Below are positions 10,301 to 20,696 of a stretch of DNA of 64,000 nt, one piece after another (the first letter of the stretch is position 1; every line of letters starts with the position of its first letter). The stretch spans positions 2,883,462 through 2,947,461 of the forward strand of contig JBLDXI010000004.1 of NCBI GenBank assembly GCA_047495785.1, in the 5' to 3' direction. This DNA is from Lepidodermella squamata. Its lineage: Eukaryota > Gastrotricha. Below the pieces are notes generated by a model. That model was given only the letters and a program-made list of their open reading frames with translations. It ran no database searches and was not told the origin of the DNA. Both the position numbers and the translations under genes were made by a program.

Positions 10301-13300
10301 CTGAAAACCAGTAGCAGCGGCTGAAATGTGTCAACGGGTAAAGTCTTTTGCAGAATTTTAACACGATTAAAGCTATATATTCACACAATGCTTAAAATTC
10401 ATGCATCGACGTCATATGGCCCCATAAATCACGAAGGATTGCGGCTACAACGCGTTGAAACGTCCTCTAACAAGGATGGTATGGTATCAGAAAGCCGACC
10501 CAGCGCTCGAGTTAGGGCGGCAACACCAGCATTTTTCTGCTTTATTGTCAAACTGACATCTTCTCTTAGCAAGTTCACTTATGTTGGCCAAAATTTAACC
10601 GCTAAATTATTTGCTACGACCAAAAATATCCCGAAAAACCCGAAAAAACCCGAAAAATGCATGCCAAGCCACTTAAAGCGGAAAACCGCGTTGTCCAACC
10701 TAAAAGTAATGGTAACAAAGAAATATACAGTTTATTCTACAAGAAAACCATGAGAAAGATTGTTCTTACCAGATTATTTCATGAAATGGGCTATCCTTAA
10801 GGTTTCTGATCTGACTCAATGATGACGTCTAACCAGAGTGTGTAGGGCAGACGAAAGTCGATCCTGCGCTCGAATTACGGCGGCAACACTAGCTTTTTCC
10901 TGCTTTGTCGTCATATTGATATAGTCTCCAAGCAAAATCACCCAATTTTACCCATATCTGACCGTTGATTATTTCCCAGCATCAATAAATGTTCCGATAA
11001 ACCCTAATAACTCCATTTTAACGTCTAAATGCATCCTAAGCCGTAAAACGAGAAAAGCCACGGTGACCCCCCAAAAAGACATGGTAACTAAGAAATTTAC
11101 ACTCTATTCTACCAGAAAACAATGAGTAACAATGCTAATTAAGCAAAATTCATGACATGGACCATCTTGAAGATCGTTCATCTTGCCAGAGGATGAGATC
11201 TAACACAGCAGGTATGGCAGAAGGAAGTCCCTCCTGCTCACGAGTTAGTATGGCAACACCGACTTTTTCTTGTTTCATTGTCAAAGTATTTATGTCTCCT
11301 AGTGAATTCACTCATTTGAGCCCCCATTTGACCGCTGAATTGTTTGCTAACTTTGTAAATGTTCCGAATATCCCGAAAAACTCCATTTATCGACAGAATG
11401 CATCCATAGCAGCAGCAAGTGAAAAACCGCGGTGACCCTCCAAAAAGTAACGGTAACTAAGTAGTATTTACTCTGCTTTACAAGAAAACAATGAGAGACA
11501 GTGTTTTTGACGGGTGATTTGAAAGCATAGACCTCCTTGAAGATGGTGATAATGAGATCTATGCTCTGAAAGACCGGCTGGCTGTTAGGGCAGACGTGCT
11601 AAAAATAACCATCATCCTACAAAAACGGCTGTGGTAATCTTGTAGAGAATACATTACTGTACTTAGAAACACTGTTTCCGCAAGGCATAACCGCACTTAG
11701 GTGAAAGTTTCCGGGGTTAAACGCTTAAGATCTGCGAAAAACGGCATAAAAATGGCTTGTTTAGGCTTAGCGCATACGTCTAATTGAGCCATATTTAGAA
11801 AAAATGACGCCGGCTGCCTTATTAAATGCTTGAAATGCTATCAGAAAAACACTAACAAAGGTGTCGTCACCGGTGATAAAATGCGGAATTACGGGGATGA
11901 AGTTGCGCGCCGGGGAACTTGCGGTGCGCGGAGCGGCTACAACGCGAAAACGCGCGGCATCGCGCAGCACGCTTTTCCGTAGCAACAAAATTTTTATTTA
12001 AAAAAAATTATTAATATAATAAAATATAAATATTTTTAAAAGGATATTTAATTTTGTGCATAAAAATTTGCGGTAGCGCGCGATTTTCCAACGCGCGCGG
12101 CGGATGTTCGGTTTTAAAAAGAACACCCTGTATTGATCTTACTCTAAATTATCTAATAATATAGAGAAAAAATGCTATTGGTTTTGTGAGCTTGGACGCC
12201 TGCCTGAAAAGTATCAGCAGTAAGTTGATTTTCAAATGTAGAAATTTGTTTACCAACTTGTTTACTACAAAAAAAAGAAACATCGTAAAATTTCCTAATT
12301 ATGCATCGAAATTATATAAATAATTTTTAGATAGGTAAAGCCATGTCATTTATTGGAATGCTCGGACCAGCGACCGATGTGTTAGCCTCACTGAGTCTTA
12401 AAATTGACAAAAACCAACCTCACGTCTCATTCACTTGTCCTATCAGGCCTCGTCAATGCTAACATGAAATTTGGTTAGGAATGGACTTATTTTTGTTTTA
12501 TTCTTGAGAAATTATTTAGGACGGAACGACGAGACGCAGAGGTTTTTTCGCGCTGTAGCGTTAAATATTGCGAATTAGACACTCATATTTTTACTGTAGC
12601 TAATCCTAATAGCCTGCCGTATGGGCGCAAAAAATATTTGTCCCCGGATGTATTGTTACGTAACAGCAATTTTACAAAGTGGTCGGACGGAATGACGCGC
12701 AGGAATTCATAATTTTGAAAAACTATTTTTCGGCTTCAAATTCTCTGAATCTTCTGGGCGAAACAGCATGATCATATTTTTACATAGTCTACCAATGAGT
12801 AAATAATGAAAAAATGCATTCGGTAAGACCTGATAGCTTATTGTATGGTTACGCCGCATCACATTTCAATGTAGGGTCATCAGGACGGAACGACAGGACG
12901 GAACAACGCTCTGATTATCTCAGCAACCCTGAGGAATTTCAAAAAATAAATTAGATATTCTGAATGAGCGTGAAAAGTTAGGGCGGTGTGCAAATTTGCG
13001 CATGATTTGTGAGTGATTTGCGCGTGATTTCGGCATTATCTGCGCATACGGCTCTCACCCGTGTTGAGCGCGAAGTTCATGTGCGCGCGCGCACTCACAC
13101 GCACATGCACGCGCTGTTCCACTATCCCGCCTTATTTCTTCCCCATTTTGGAAGATAATCGCGCGCAAATTAGTATCCCTTTCTAACTTTTCATGCTGAT
13201 TCAGAATATCTAATTTATTTTTTGAAATTCCTCAGCGTTGAAAAGTTAATTTTTTGTCGTTCCGTCCGTCGTTCCGTCACGTGTCGTTCCGTCCATGTGA

Positions 13301-16300
13301 TTGCGCAACATCTATAGCATCTGACCGGAAAATTTTTCGGCCAAAATGTTGCCAACAAATATAGACGCAGCTTTACCCATCCCCGAGGCCTTTAAAAGTG
13401 CACCGCTTAGTTGAAATCGAATTAGAAACAATAATTGATGGACGGAACGACGCGACAGTGTCAAAAAATGTAACATCACCTGGTCAAAAAATATTTTGAC
13501 TACGGCATCGAGCAATGTCTCAAATTGAAGCTTACATGGTCAACAACATTTAAACATATTAATATTACATAAGCACTTTCAACTGTCGTCAAAATGTTGT
13601 TGGGAAAAATTCCATCTTTTGGCATTTCGTCAATGTCAAATGTGTACCATTTTTGACAAGGTAAAAATCATGTTAACTGACAAAACTGACTATAGTCATA
13701 TATATTTTCTGAACGCTCATGTCCAGGGCTTTCTGGAAATATATAAATTTCTATCTAAATCGCGAATTTTTTTTCCGGTGGTCAGGTTGACAGTTACACG
13801 TTTTTACCTTTTACGTTTTTCATGAAGAAAAAACGAGAGGATTTTTATGAAGACACTCATAGAGAGAACAATGGATTTGGTATCATCGTTATTTCCCCTC
13901 AAATTAATTATTATTTTCTCTGCGAAATAGAAAACAATCATCATAATATCGTTATCTATATCCGTGAAGACAAGCGTACATAGCTCTTTAAACTTCTTTA
14001 ATTTTTGGTCCCGTAATGGGCGGATGTGTAAAAATGGCGCTTTCAATGTGCTTAAAACAGCATTCTTCATGCAATTTTCTCGCATAAAAATACGATAATG
14101 TGTCAAAATTTGGGACAGCCTTGGGGCCAGGACATCATTCGCGGCCCCAAATTTTCCCGACCAACTGGATGCCTAAATATCTCGAATGGTCAATACCACC
14201 TGAAAAATCTCAATTTAAAGGAAAAACGCAGATGAAAGCTTTGATGGTCGAAAAATCACTGATTATCGATTTTGTTCGACTATTTATTGTTTAGATTACG
14301 ATGCCAAAAAATATTACGCATACTTTATTATACTACTGCTCGCCTGAATGTTTTGTTGTCCATTGGCTTTCTTGTCTGTTAATAGATGTAGTCGCTGACT
14401 CAGTGAAGCCGCACATCCGCTGCTTCAATTCAGTCACTCGAGAATTCACTGCCTGCCGATTGAGCAGCACGCGATGCATCGCCAATGAAACCGCAGAGTA
14501 CTCTGCTGGTACCTATCGAAACAAAGCCAACTGCTTGTCTTGGGTAAAAGCATATTTTTCACAATTTTCAAGGTGGAAGTGAACCAAGTCGCGGTAACCC
14601 TTACTTATTGCAAAATTCTAATTGTTTCAAGGACAGGGGGTCGCTTCATGATCATTTTAAACAACATTCGGATATGAACGCTTTTGAATATTAAGGTTTA
14701 AGTAACCTTAATATATTAGGGAGTTCGAATTTTTCAATTCGAAAATTCAAAATCCAAAGTACCGTTTTTTATAGCAATTTCAGCCTTACAATACGTGAAA
14801 TTCTCTCGGGCTATTCGTTGATATACTTCATAATACACATTGGAACTATTTTTTTCTCTTTTCTCAGTTCGTTTCTCAATGTGATACGCCGAGCGGAAAG
14901 AAGTGCTACAACATTTAGCCCGGGAAGACGTTTTAGCTCAGTTACGGGCCCATCATCGTAGTTTCGTCCGATGAGCAAGCGTCGGTTGTGTAACGCTGAT
15001 TTTAACGACATTTTGAACATTAATCCGCGACGGTTAGGCTAGTTTTAAGTCCCAAGTTAGATAATGTGCACAATTAACGTCTAATTTTGCCTAAAATTAA
15101 GATTCATTTTTCTGGGCTATCACAAGACTCTCTCCGCTCTCTCCGCCACATTTGTAAATTGAAATCGTACATTACCTACTTGGAAAGATTTAACCGGAGG
15201 CTAATTTGGGGTGTATTGGTACTTCCGCACAGCAAGAAATATCTGCGCAGAAATTTTCCGCACATGTTACTTGCGCACAATGCATTCCCACTCATACTGT
15301 TTATGTAGCTGATCAATCCTTAAAATAAACAATAACGCGAAATCTTCCTTAGGACGAGAAGAGAAATAGGGGAACATTCATCAATCGTCGAGATCAATTG
15401 CTGCGTAGACGCAGCTAGTTCATCGCCACCGGCCTCAGCCTCACAATACCCGTTGTGATACTCGTCGACTGGCGTCTCATTCTCGCAAACGAGTGCGACG
15501 TCGGTCATGTTGGCCGAGCAGGCATCCAAACTCCATGAAGCCGATCTTCTCAGCGTCGAGGTCGTCCCACAGCCGTTCAGTTGTCGCTTTAAGCCGTTCG
15601 TATTTCTTGTCAGCTGGCTTTTTGCACATACGAGCGTCAACTCTGGCCCAGTCTCGACGGGTAAAACGGACTCTTCGCGGATGAGAAGAGAAGAAAATCG
15701 TCAATGCTTATGCGAGAATTCCATCCTGATAACACACAAAATTGAGAATTTTAAGCAAAGTTTAATGGAAATTAATTTACATTCGACGATGTTGTTGGTA
15801 CCAAGTCTGCTAATTGCTCATCTTGTTATTGTTTTTCTTTTCAATTCCAAGGTGCGTGGTTGTTCAACATTGGCATAATGACTGATTCTGATTGCAATGT
15901 GCCCGCGTTCGCTCTATGTGGCAATGTAAGTGAAGCTTATTGCTATAAGCTCTGCATCTGATTTTGTTGCGCTCTGCATTTACCTAATACCTAGATACTC
16001 TATTTTTCACGAATTTTTACAATAGACATCGGCAACCATTGAAAGAATCAACACGACTGCAAGTCGAGATGAACAGGTAAATAATTGCGCAACCCTCGGA
16101 AAAACGCTGGCCACGATCAAAGATCAGGCGACATTGAACGATGCCTTGGCGATTATGTCTGATCCGCCGCATTTAGTCGGGGCGAAACGGCGGGACCTGG
16201 AAGCCTACCCTTGGATAACAGGAGAGCCATTCAACAGTTTACTGTTCAATTTAACTGGCGCAGCAGTTTATAATGAGCAATGTGAGTAAATAACTGGTCC

Positions 16301-16422
16301 ACAGTCTGTACAAATGTTATACAAATAAATCATCTATAGGCGTTATTCTTTCCAATGGCACTCTTCAGCGATCTACATGCACATTACCGGATGGTTATGC
16401 TGGCCTGTGTGAGCATTTTTGA
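7301..16422 (+). CDS. P2: secreted Cys-module protein, probably ending in CTLD exons
   Basis: Exons seen: A 7301..7453 (signal peptide MRQVFATLIFYSAAVEW, then RCFSQFDDRFTDC); B 7604..7690 (TARLCYNYDTYAATC); C 8147..8224 (LAACVNDFT); D 8278..8352 (CAAQQFVTCVPSEVAC); E 12165..12219 (55 nt, one Cys); F 14386..14543 (VKPHIRCFNSVTREFTAC). Borders are GT..AG with phases 0,0,0,0,1,0, the same as P3 and P4. Later plus-strand exons at 15852..15925 (MTDSDCNVPAFALC), 16026..16281 (NNCATLGKTLATIKDQ, HLVGAKRRD, PWITGEPF) and 16340..16422 (ends CEHF, stop) read as C-type-lectin-like sequence. A possible AATAAA lies near 16600. A 3.76-kb transposon sits in the D-E intron. The join from F to the lectin exons is inferred, because 15852 needs a phase not supplied by F. 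An alternative is a separate lectin gene starting at 15789 (MLLVPSLLIAHLVIVF, spliced to 16026). Confidence 0.65.
7881..7964. repeat. Two-copy tandem duplication, 42-bp period
   Basis: The unit CAATTATAATTTTTATTATC followed by GATGGCAAATTAAT occurs twice in a row within the P2 B-C intron, with almost no differences. It looks like a recent local duplication. Confidence 0.8.
9290..9600. repeat. Cluster of CTTAGTAAGGA / TCCTTACTAAG words
   Basis: The near-palindromic word (A)CTTAGTAAGGAc and its complement occur several times between 9290 and 9350 and again between 9470 and 9590, sometimes back to back. The cluster lies inside the 3.76-kb element and could be transposase-binding subterminal repeats; that role is inference. 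Confidence 0.55.
10400..11640. repeat. Diverged tandem repeats, period about 370 bp
   Basis: At least three successive copies share a GTTAGGGCGGCAACACCAGC-type block, TTTTCTGCTTTATTGTCA-type block, an AATGCAT, AAAACCGCGGTGACC-type motif, then AAGAAAACAATGAGA. Equivalent points lie near 10751, 11124 and 11490. Copies differ clearly from one another. A partial fourth copy follows to about 11640. They make up the core of the 3.76-kb transposon. Confidence 0.7.
12515..13470. repeat. GACGGAACGAC word cluster with inner foldback
   Basis: The word GGACGGAACGAC or a one-base variant appears near 12519, 12684, 12891, 12903 and 13440 on the plus strand. It also appears near 13258, 13268 and 13282 on the minus strand. 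The inner copies flank an inverted repeat whose core (GAGGAATTTCAAAAAATAAA then TTAGATATTCTGAAT) is at about 12932..12985 and inverted at about 13187..13240. It sits in the P2 E-F intron. It may be a foldback element or a satellite-like cluster. Confidence 0.65.
15320..15704 (-). pseudogene. CTLD-like fragment, second copy of the 6.0-kb type
   Basis: The minus strand reads ERLWDDLDAEKIGFMEF in one frame and then SWSLDACSANMTDVALVCE in the next, so a frameshift or a tiny intron separates them. The C-x10-C pair and the following ETPVDEYHNGYC line up with DSC...FFC and ETPAEYYTKQC in the fragment at 6006..6503. This supports common ancestry. W-x(3)-D-x-C-x10-C-E resembles the end of a C-type-lectin-like domain. 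The fragment lies antisense within the P2 region. It is likely broken, and its function is unknown. Confidence 0.38.
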
Positions 16423-16694
16423 TGCTCACTGCCGATCTGATTCGAATGTGACGATTCGAAGCAGCTACGCGAAGCCTGGATTCAACTGTCTTCATAGATT
16501 CGACTTCTTGTCCCTTTCTTGTCACTAATAATAGCTTTTATGCCGATGTTATGTAGAACTTCTGTCTAGTTATTTCGACAATTAGGCCAATTAAGAAAAA
16601 ATAAAGATAACTTGACCTGAAAACATTTGAATGAAAAAAACCGGTTTGCTATATTTGAATCCTCATTTTAGCGGATTCCAGGTGAGGTTGTCAG

Positions 16695-16795
16695 TCGTCA
16701 GCAGGGCTGGGGCGTTAAACAATATGTTTGAACATACCGCAAAAATAGGTCAGAAACAGTTGAAAAAACAGAGGTTATACAGGTTGTATCGTTTT
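16695..16795 (+). mobile_element. Diverged relic of the CAGGGTTGGGG hAT family
   Basis: CAGGGCTGGGGCGTTAAACA, then ATATGTTTGAACATAC and GAAAAAACAG...TTATACAGG, follow the same order as the left end of the complete hAT element at 18954. Only one end is visible, so this is a fragment. Confidence 0.5.
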
Positions 16796-16804
16796 TACTG
16801 GCGG

Positions 16805-16880
16805 GGTTTGTGGTGTAATGGTGTAGTCTCTACATAGCTGCGCAAGCCCTAGAGAGCGATGTTCGATTTCCGGCGACAGC
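16805..16880 (+). tRNA. tRNA-like relic
   Basis: TGTGGTGTAATGGTGTAGTC resembles a tRNA D-arm/A box, and GATGTTCGATTTCCGG resembles a B box at suitable spacing. The acceptor and anticodon stems do not form well. It is probably a tRNA-derived repeat head. Confidence 0.3.
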
Positions 16881-18270
16881 AGTCGTCGCGGAAAGAAAAT
16901 GGAACTGGATGAGCGTCATCTATCATCCACTCGCTTTCGGGCCTGCGGTCCACCAAGCCGCTAAAAATTGGTACCGCTTGCGGGTAATGGGCTGGAATGC
17001 TGCGAACGCCTGGCCCCGGATCCAGCATGCATACCCCGGTATGGGTTCCAGTTTACGCTCAGGGCCTAGAAAAGGATATGAGCGTATGTTCCGACAGGAG
17101 TGCTTCTCAAAACAGATATCTCCGTTGTTCACAGTGACTAAGCATTGTAGGGTATGGTATGAGAATTGTATGGAATTTGTAGGTCCCAGGGTCCATACAA
17201 TCGAAAGACCCTGCAGGCTGACGCATTCAATTCCATGACCATTTTTAGTGAATTGCGTAATAATTATGCGTTTTTTTAATTTTTTAAAATCATCAACTAA
17301 ATTCCAGAAAAAAAACACACACACGTTATCAAACTCCCCCGCGTTTTCCCTGCCTTCGAGTTTTTACTATTCGAAAAATGGCCAATTATCTCACCGCTTA
17401 AAAATCGCGCTATTTCCCGTCATTTTGAACTCTCAATTCCAAATTAATTGTAATATTAAAAAGATTGGTTCCGATTTTTATGGTTTCGAAATTAATTAAG
17501 CTCTGTAATTAAAAGATACGGGCGCTTTCCATATTCCCCGTAACATCGTTTTCAGCAAAATCAAAATGAAGCGAATAATTTTGCCAACGGTTTGTCATCA
17601 ATAACGCTGGTTCCACACGGTTCCGTCTTCGCATGAGTTGGCTCTGAAATCATGGGTAAATTGTAAATATTTCGCGATTTTTTGTCATGATTTACGGTCA
17701 AATTTGCAGAATTAAATAGAAGTAGAAATTAAAAAAAAATAGTAATGGTGAGTCATGTGATTTATTTTTAACTAGCGAGTGTGACATAGAGCGTGGCTCG
17801 TTATATTAAGAGAGTAAGGGCCAAAAAACAGGCAATTATTCCAAAATTTGTTGAAAATCAAGGTGAGCTCGGAAAATTCCAGGTAAAATCCTGGGGCTTC
17901 ATATTTGTATTCCGCTGCTACCTGTATCATTTCATTAATTGTTGAGCTCAACCTGGTTTTTCTAGAAATTCTGCAAAAAAGGTCCAAACTTGACGCATGT
18001 TTGAGAGTGACCTTTGGACCCATTGTTTGAGCTACTGTAAACTGAGAGATAGACCCTGAACAAAATTAATTTAGTCATGGCGATTTCCAGCCATTAAATT
18101 CAAAAAATGAATGCGAACAAATTGGAAAGAAACCCAAAAGTCGATAGTTCATAAGAATTATCGAAATTGAAAAATATTTGAAATTACTAAATACTTAGGC
18201 GAATAAATGATTTGGCATTAATTCAATTTCAAAATTTCTTTTTTAAAATTATGATAATTTCTCTATTAAT
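16881..18270. other. No recognised gene
   Basis: Two overlapping open frames of just over 100 codons on opposite strands (16909..17238 and 16923..17324) mirror each other and show no domain. The rest is AT-rich with no structure I can name. Confidence 0.45.
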
Positions 18271-18277
18271 TTTCGGT

Positions 18278-18363
18278 GTGGCTATTGGCACATGGTTATG
18301 TGCCCCTTTTTGGCTATTGGCACATTTTATGTGCCTCTTATTGGCTATTGGCACATAACATGT
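18278..18363. repeat. Three tandem hairpin units (GGCTATTGGCACAT)
   Basis: The unit GGCTATTGGCACAT followed after 2 to 4 bases by ATGTGCC occurs twice in full. A third unit starts TTGGCTATTGGCACATAAC. Each GGCACAT...ATGTGCC is itself a small hairpin. The cluster lies about 190 bp upstream of the MULE transposase start. Confidence 0.7.
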
Positions 18364-18552
18364 AAAATGAGTAGAAATCGTAATTTATGTCATTATTTGA
18401 ATGAAAAAAGTTACTACCATCGTAATTCCGGCGCGTGGATTTGAGTTGATTTATTCACTGACGATTTTTTTTCCCGGCCACGTGCATTTAAACAGCATAT
18501 TAGAAGCGGGTTTATAAGTGTTTATGATAGTCTTCTTTGTAGCATCTTTATC

Positions 18553-20696
18553 ATGGATGACGCTTTAGAGATAAAAGTCGGCGATGTTTTTCCTACTGGT
18601 GAATCGTTTCTAGCCAAGTATGACCTGGTGAAAACAGCCGGTAAACATCCTTTTCGTGTTCGGTCCACCTCTGAAACCCAGATTATTCGCCAATGTCGGC
18701 ACGGTATTCTCAGGGCGAGTAGATCAACTGGGAAACGAGAAACGCAGAACTATCTCTTTCGAGATTGTCCCGGTATCGTTAAATGCTCTTACTCAAAGAT
18801 CACTGACTGTTGGGAGGTTACTGAGTCTAATTGGACTCATACCCACCCTCTCGGTGGAAAATGGTTTCCGAACGACAATCGTCTCACAGAAGAAGAAGTA
18901 AGCAATACCGTTAATTTGATCAAAAACTACGCGATCAAACCTAGCCTCTTGGCCAGGGTTGGGGCTGTTTAAACAATCTGTTTATACAGTATGTTTAAAC
19001 ATACTGTTTAAACAGGTCCGAAAAATCTGAAAAAACAGGGTTTATACAGGTCGAACAGTGTTTTAACTACGATCTAACTTAAATGGTATATCGGAGCATA
19101 AAAATATAGATCAGGTTTCCCTAACATTTGCTTATGATGTAGCTGATGGTAGATATAAGCTCTGAGCTCTGAAGAAACAATCGAAAATGGCTGAGTAAAT
19201 GTCAATCAGTCAGCTGATCGATCACCAATAACCGATAATCGATAACCGATAATCGGTGTCGAATGCTATAAAGCTGATGTCACCAGCTTGTTCAGCGGCA
19301 AAAGTTACCCTAGAATCCAAAGTTTCAAGCCTCTATCTATCATAATAACGAAGATATCGCGAAATCAGTTCATGCTTCCGGTAGGGTATAATTGGGCGGT
19401 TTCGTGCCTTTAAAGTTGAAATGTTCAAAAAAATCGGCAAAACCGCTTCCTTTGACCTTGGAAACCCCCTTAGAAACCCCGGGGGGAACCTTTTCACGGC
19501 GGATCCGAATACGTTTTCAGAATTTCAGTAGCTGTCATACTTCCGGAAATAATTGCATTTTTTGAATTATTTTATTACTTTATTGCACCTTCATCATTTT
19601 GTCTTTCTGAATGAGAAAATAGTCGAGTAATACATCAAACTATGCAGTTTTTCACGCAGAATCACGTGGTGCAACTTAAAATTCAACTAGAGATACAGTT
19701 GACGAGATGTAGCTCGGAGCAAAATACCCATTTTTACACTATCTGTATATATACCTGTTTAAACATGTGTTTAAACGTTTAAACGTTTAAACAGATCCGA
19801 AATTTGAAATATCTGTATAAACCCCAACCCTGCTCTTGGCAAGAAACATCAAGAAAAATACAGGTAATAAATGCAACATTCTTCGATATTCTCACTTCAC
19901 TTTTCACATTCAAATTGGTTTAGGAAAGGTTGTCTCTAGAAAGTTTATCAACAACCTAAAGATGAAACATCTGTCGAATGAAGTCCACCAGGCGGAGCTC
20001 AGTAGCTTCATTGATGACATCAAGGCAAACGGAGGCGTAGTGGAAAAGCGTGATGATGGCGATGGTGTCACTCAAGCCATGTTTATTGCTACGCCAAAGA
20101 TGATTGGTACCGTGGCAAGACAAAGGCCTCGAACTGTTCTCCTAGATACCACCTTCAAAACCAACAAGGAAGGATACAAAGCCCTCTGTTTTTGCTACAA
20201 AAATGCCGATAACGGTAGAACTGGCGTCGCTGGCATAGCCCTGCTTGAAGACGAATCGGACGATAATGTCCGATTTATTTTGGAATCTTTCAAAACTATC
20301 CACAAGCCGGGCATCTTCCTTGTGGATAAGGACCTTCATCCAATTGATTTGGTGGAAAAAATATTCGACTGCATAGTTTTGTTGTGCGCCTTTCACGCGT
20401 TGAAATATATGCGAAACCTCATTGCTACAGCAGTTTGTCGATTGGAAGTCAAAAAAGAACTATCCACCGCTTTCAAGGATATGGTACACGCCCGCTACGA
20501 GCCTCAATTCAAAACGGCAGAAAAGGCATTCGTCTCCCTTGCTAAAGGTTTGGAAGTACGAAAGCCTGGCGGTAAACCTAACGAATACATTGAGCTACTG
20601 CCTTATTTCGAACAAAATTGGTTGGCATCAAAGGCGATGTGGGCGAAATATGCCCGCCGTATGTACGAAACTATGAATCAAGATACGACCAATTAG
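18553..20696 (+). pseudogene. MULE-type transposase gene, interrupted by a hAT element
   Basis: The N-terminal part (18553..18953, about 134 codons) has a WRKY/FLYWCH-like zinc-binding pattern: CPGIVKC ... CWEV ... HTH. The C-terminal part (19841..20696) carries a MULE transposase-like block: PRTVLLDTTFKTN with first acidic residue, CFCYKNADN, ESFKTIHKPGIFLVDKD with second acidic residue, and CAFHALKYM (the C..H motif after it). Removing the 879-bp insertion and one copy of its 8-bp duplication rejoins the frame as PSLLARNIKK. An in-frame 60-bp GT..AG intron is possible at about 19865..19924 before GKVVSRKF. The frame stops at 20694..20696, shorter than full MULE transposases, so the end may be lost. 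It could be an old transposon or a former domesticated copy; I favour a dead transposon. Confidence 0.75.
18954..19832. mobile_element. hAT-type non-autonomous element inside the MULE gene
   Basis: The left end is CAGGGTTGGGGCTGTTTAAA and the right end is the inverse of CAGGGTTGGGGTTTATACAG. The 8-bp target duplication CTCTTGGC is perfect at 18946..18953 and 19833..19840. CAGGG termini with an 8-bp duplication are characteristic of hAT transposons. The subterminal regions are rich in TGTTTAAAC/GTTTAAACA palindromes. No ORF of note is present. Confidence 0.9.

Larger units (their letters stand above)
8375..12130. mobile_element. 3.76-kb DNA transposon with CAGGGTGTTC inverted ends
   Basis: The left end reads CAGGGTGTTCTTTTTAAAAC and continues CGAACATCC. 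The right end is its inverse complement. Both ends are flanked by TA (8373..8374 and 12131..12132). TA duplication and a CAGGGTGT-type terminus are typical of the Tc1/mariner superfamily. No transposase was recognised inside, so the element is probably non-autonomous. It contains GC-rich subterminal blocks, a cluster of CTTAGTAAGGA-type words and roughly 370-bp tandem repeats. It lies in the P2 intron between exons D and E, and the flanking exons still splice in frame with each other. Confidence 0.8.

Noticed and set aside
10400-11640. CRISPR array
   Set aside because: The units are about 370 bp, diverged, and lie within a eukaryotic transposon; no short identical repeats with unique spacers.
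16909-17324. Overlapping ORFs of about 110-130 codons on both strands
   Set aside because: They mirror each other, show no domain or splice context, and are likely chance open frames.
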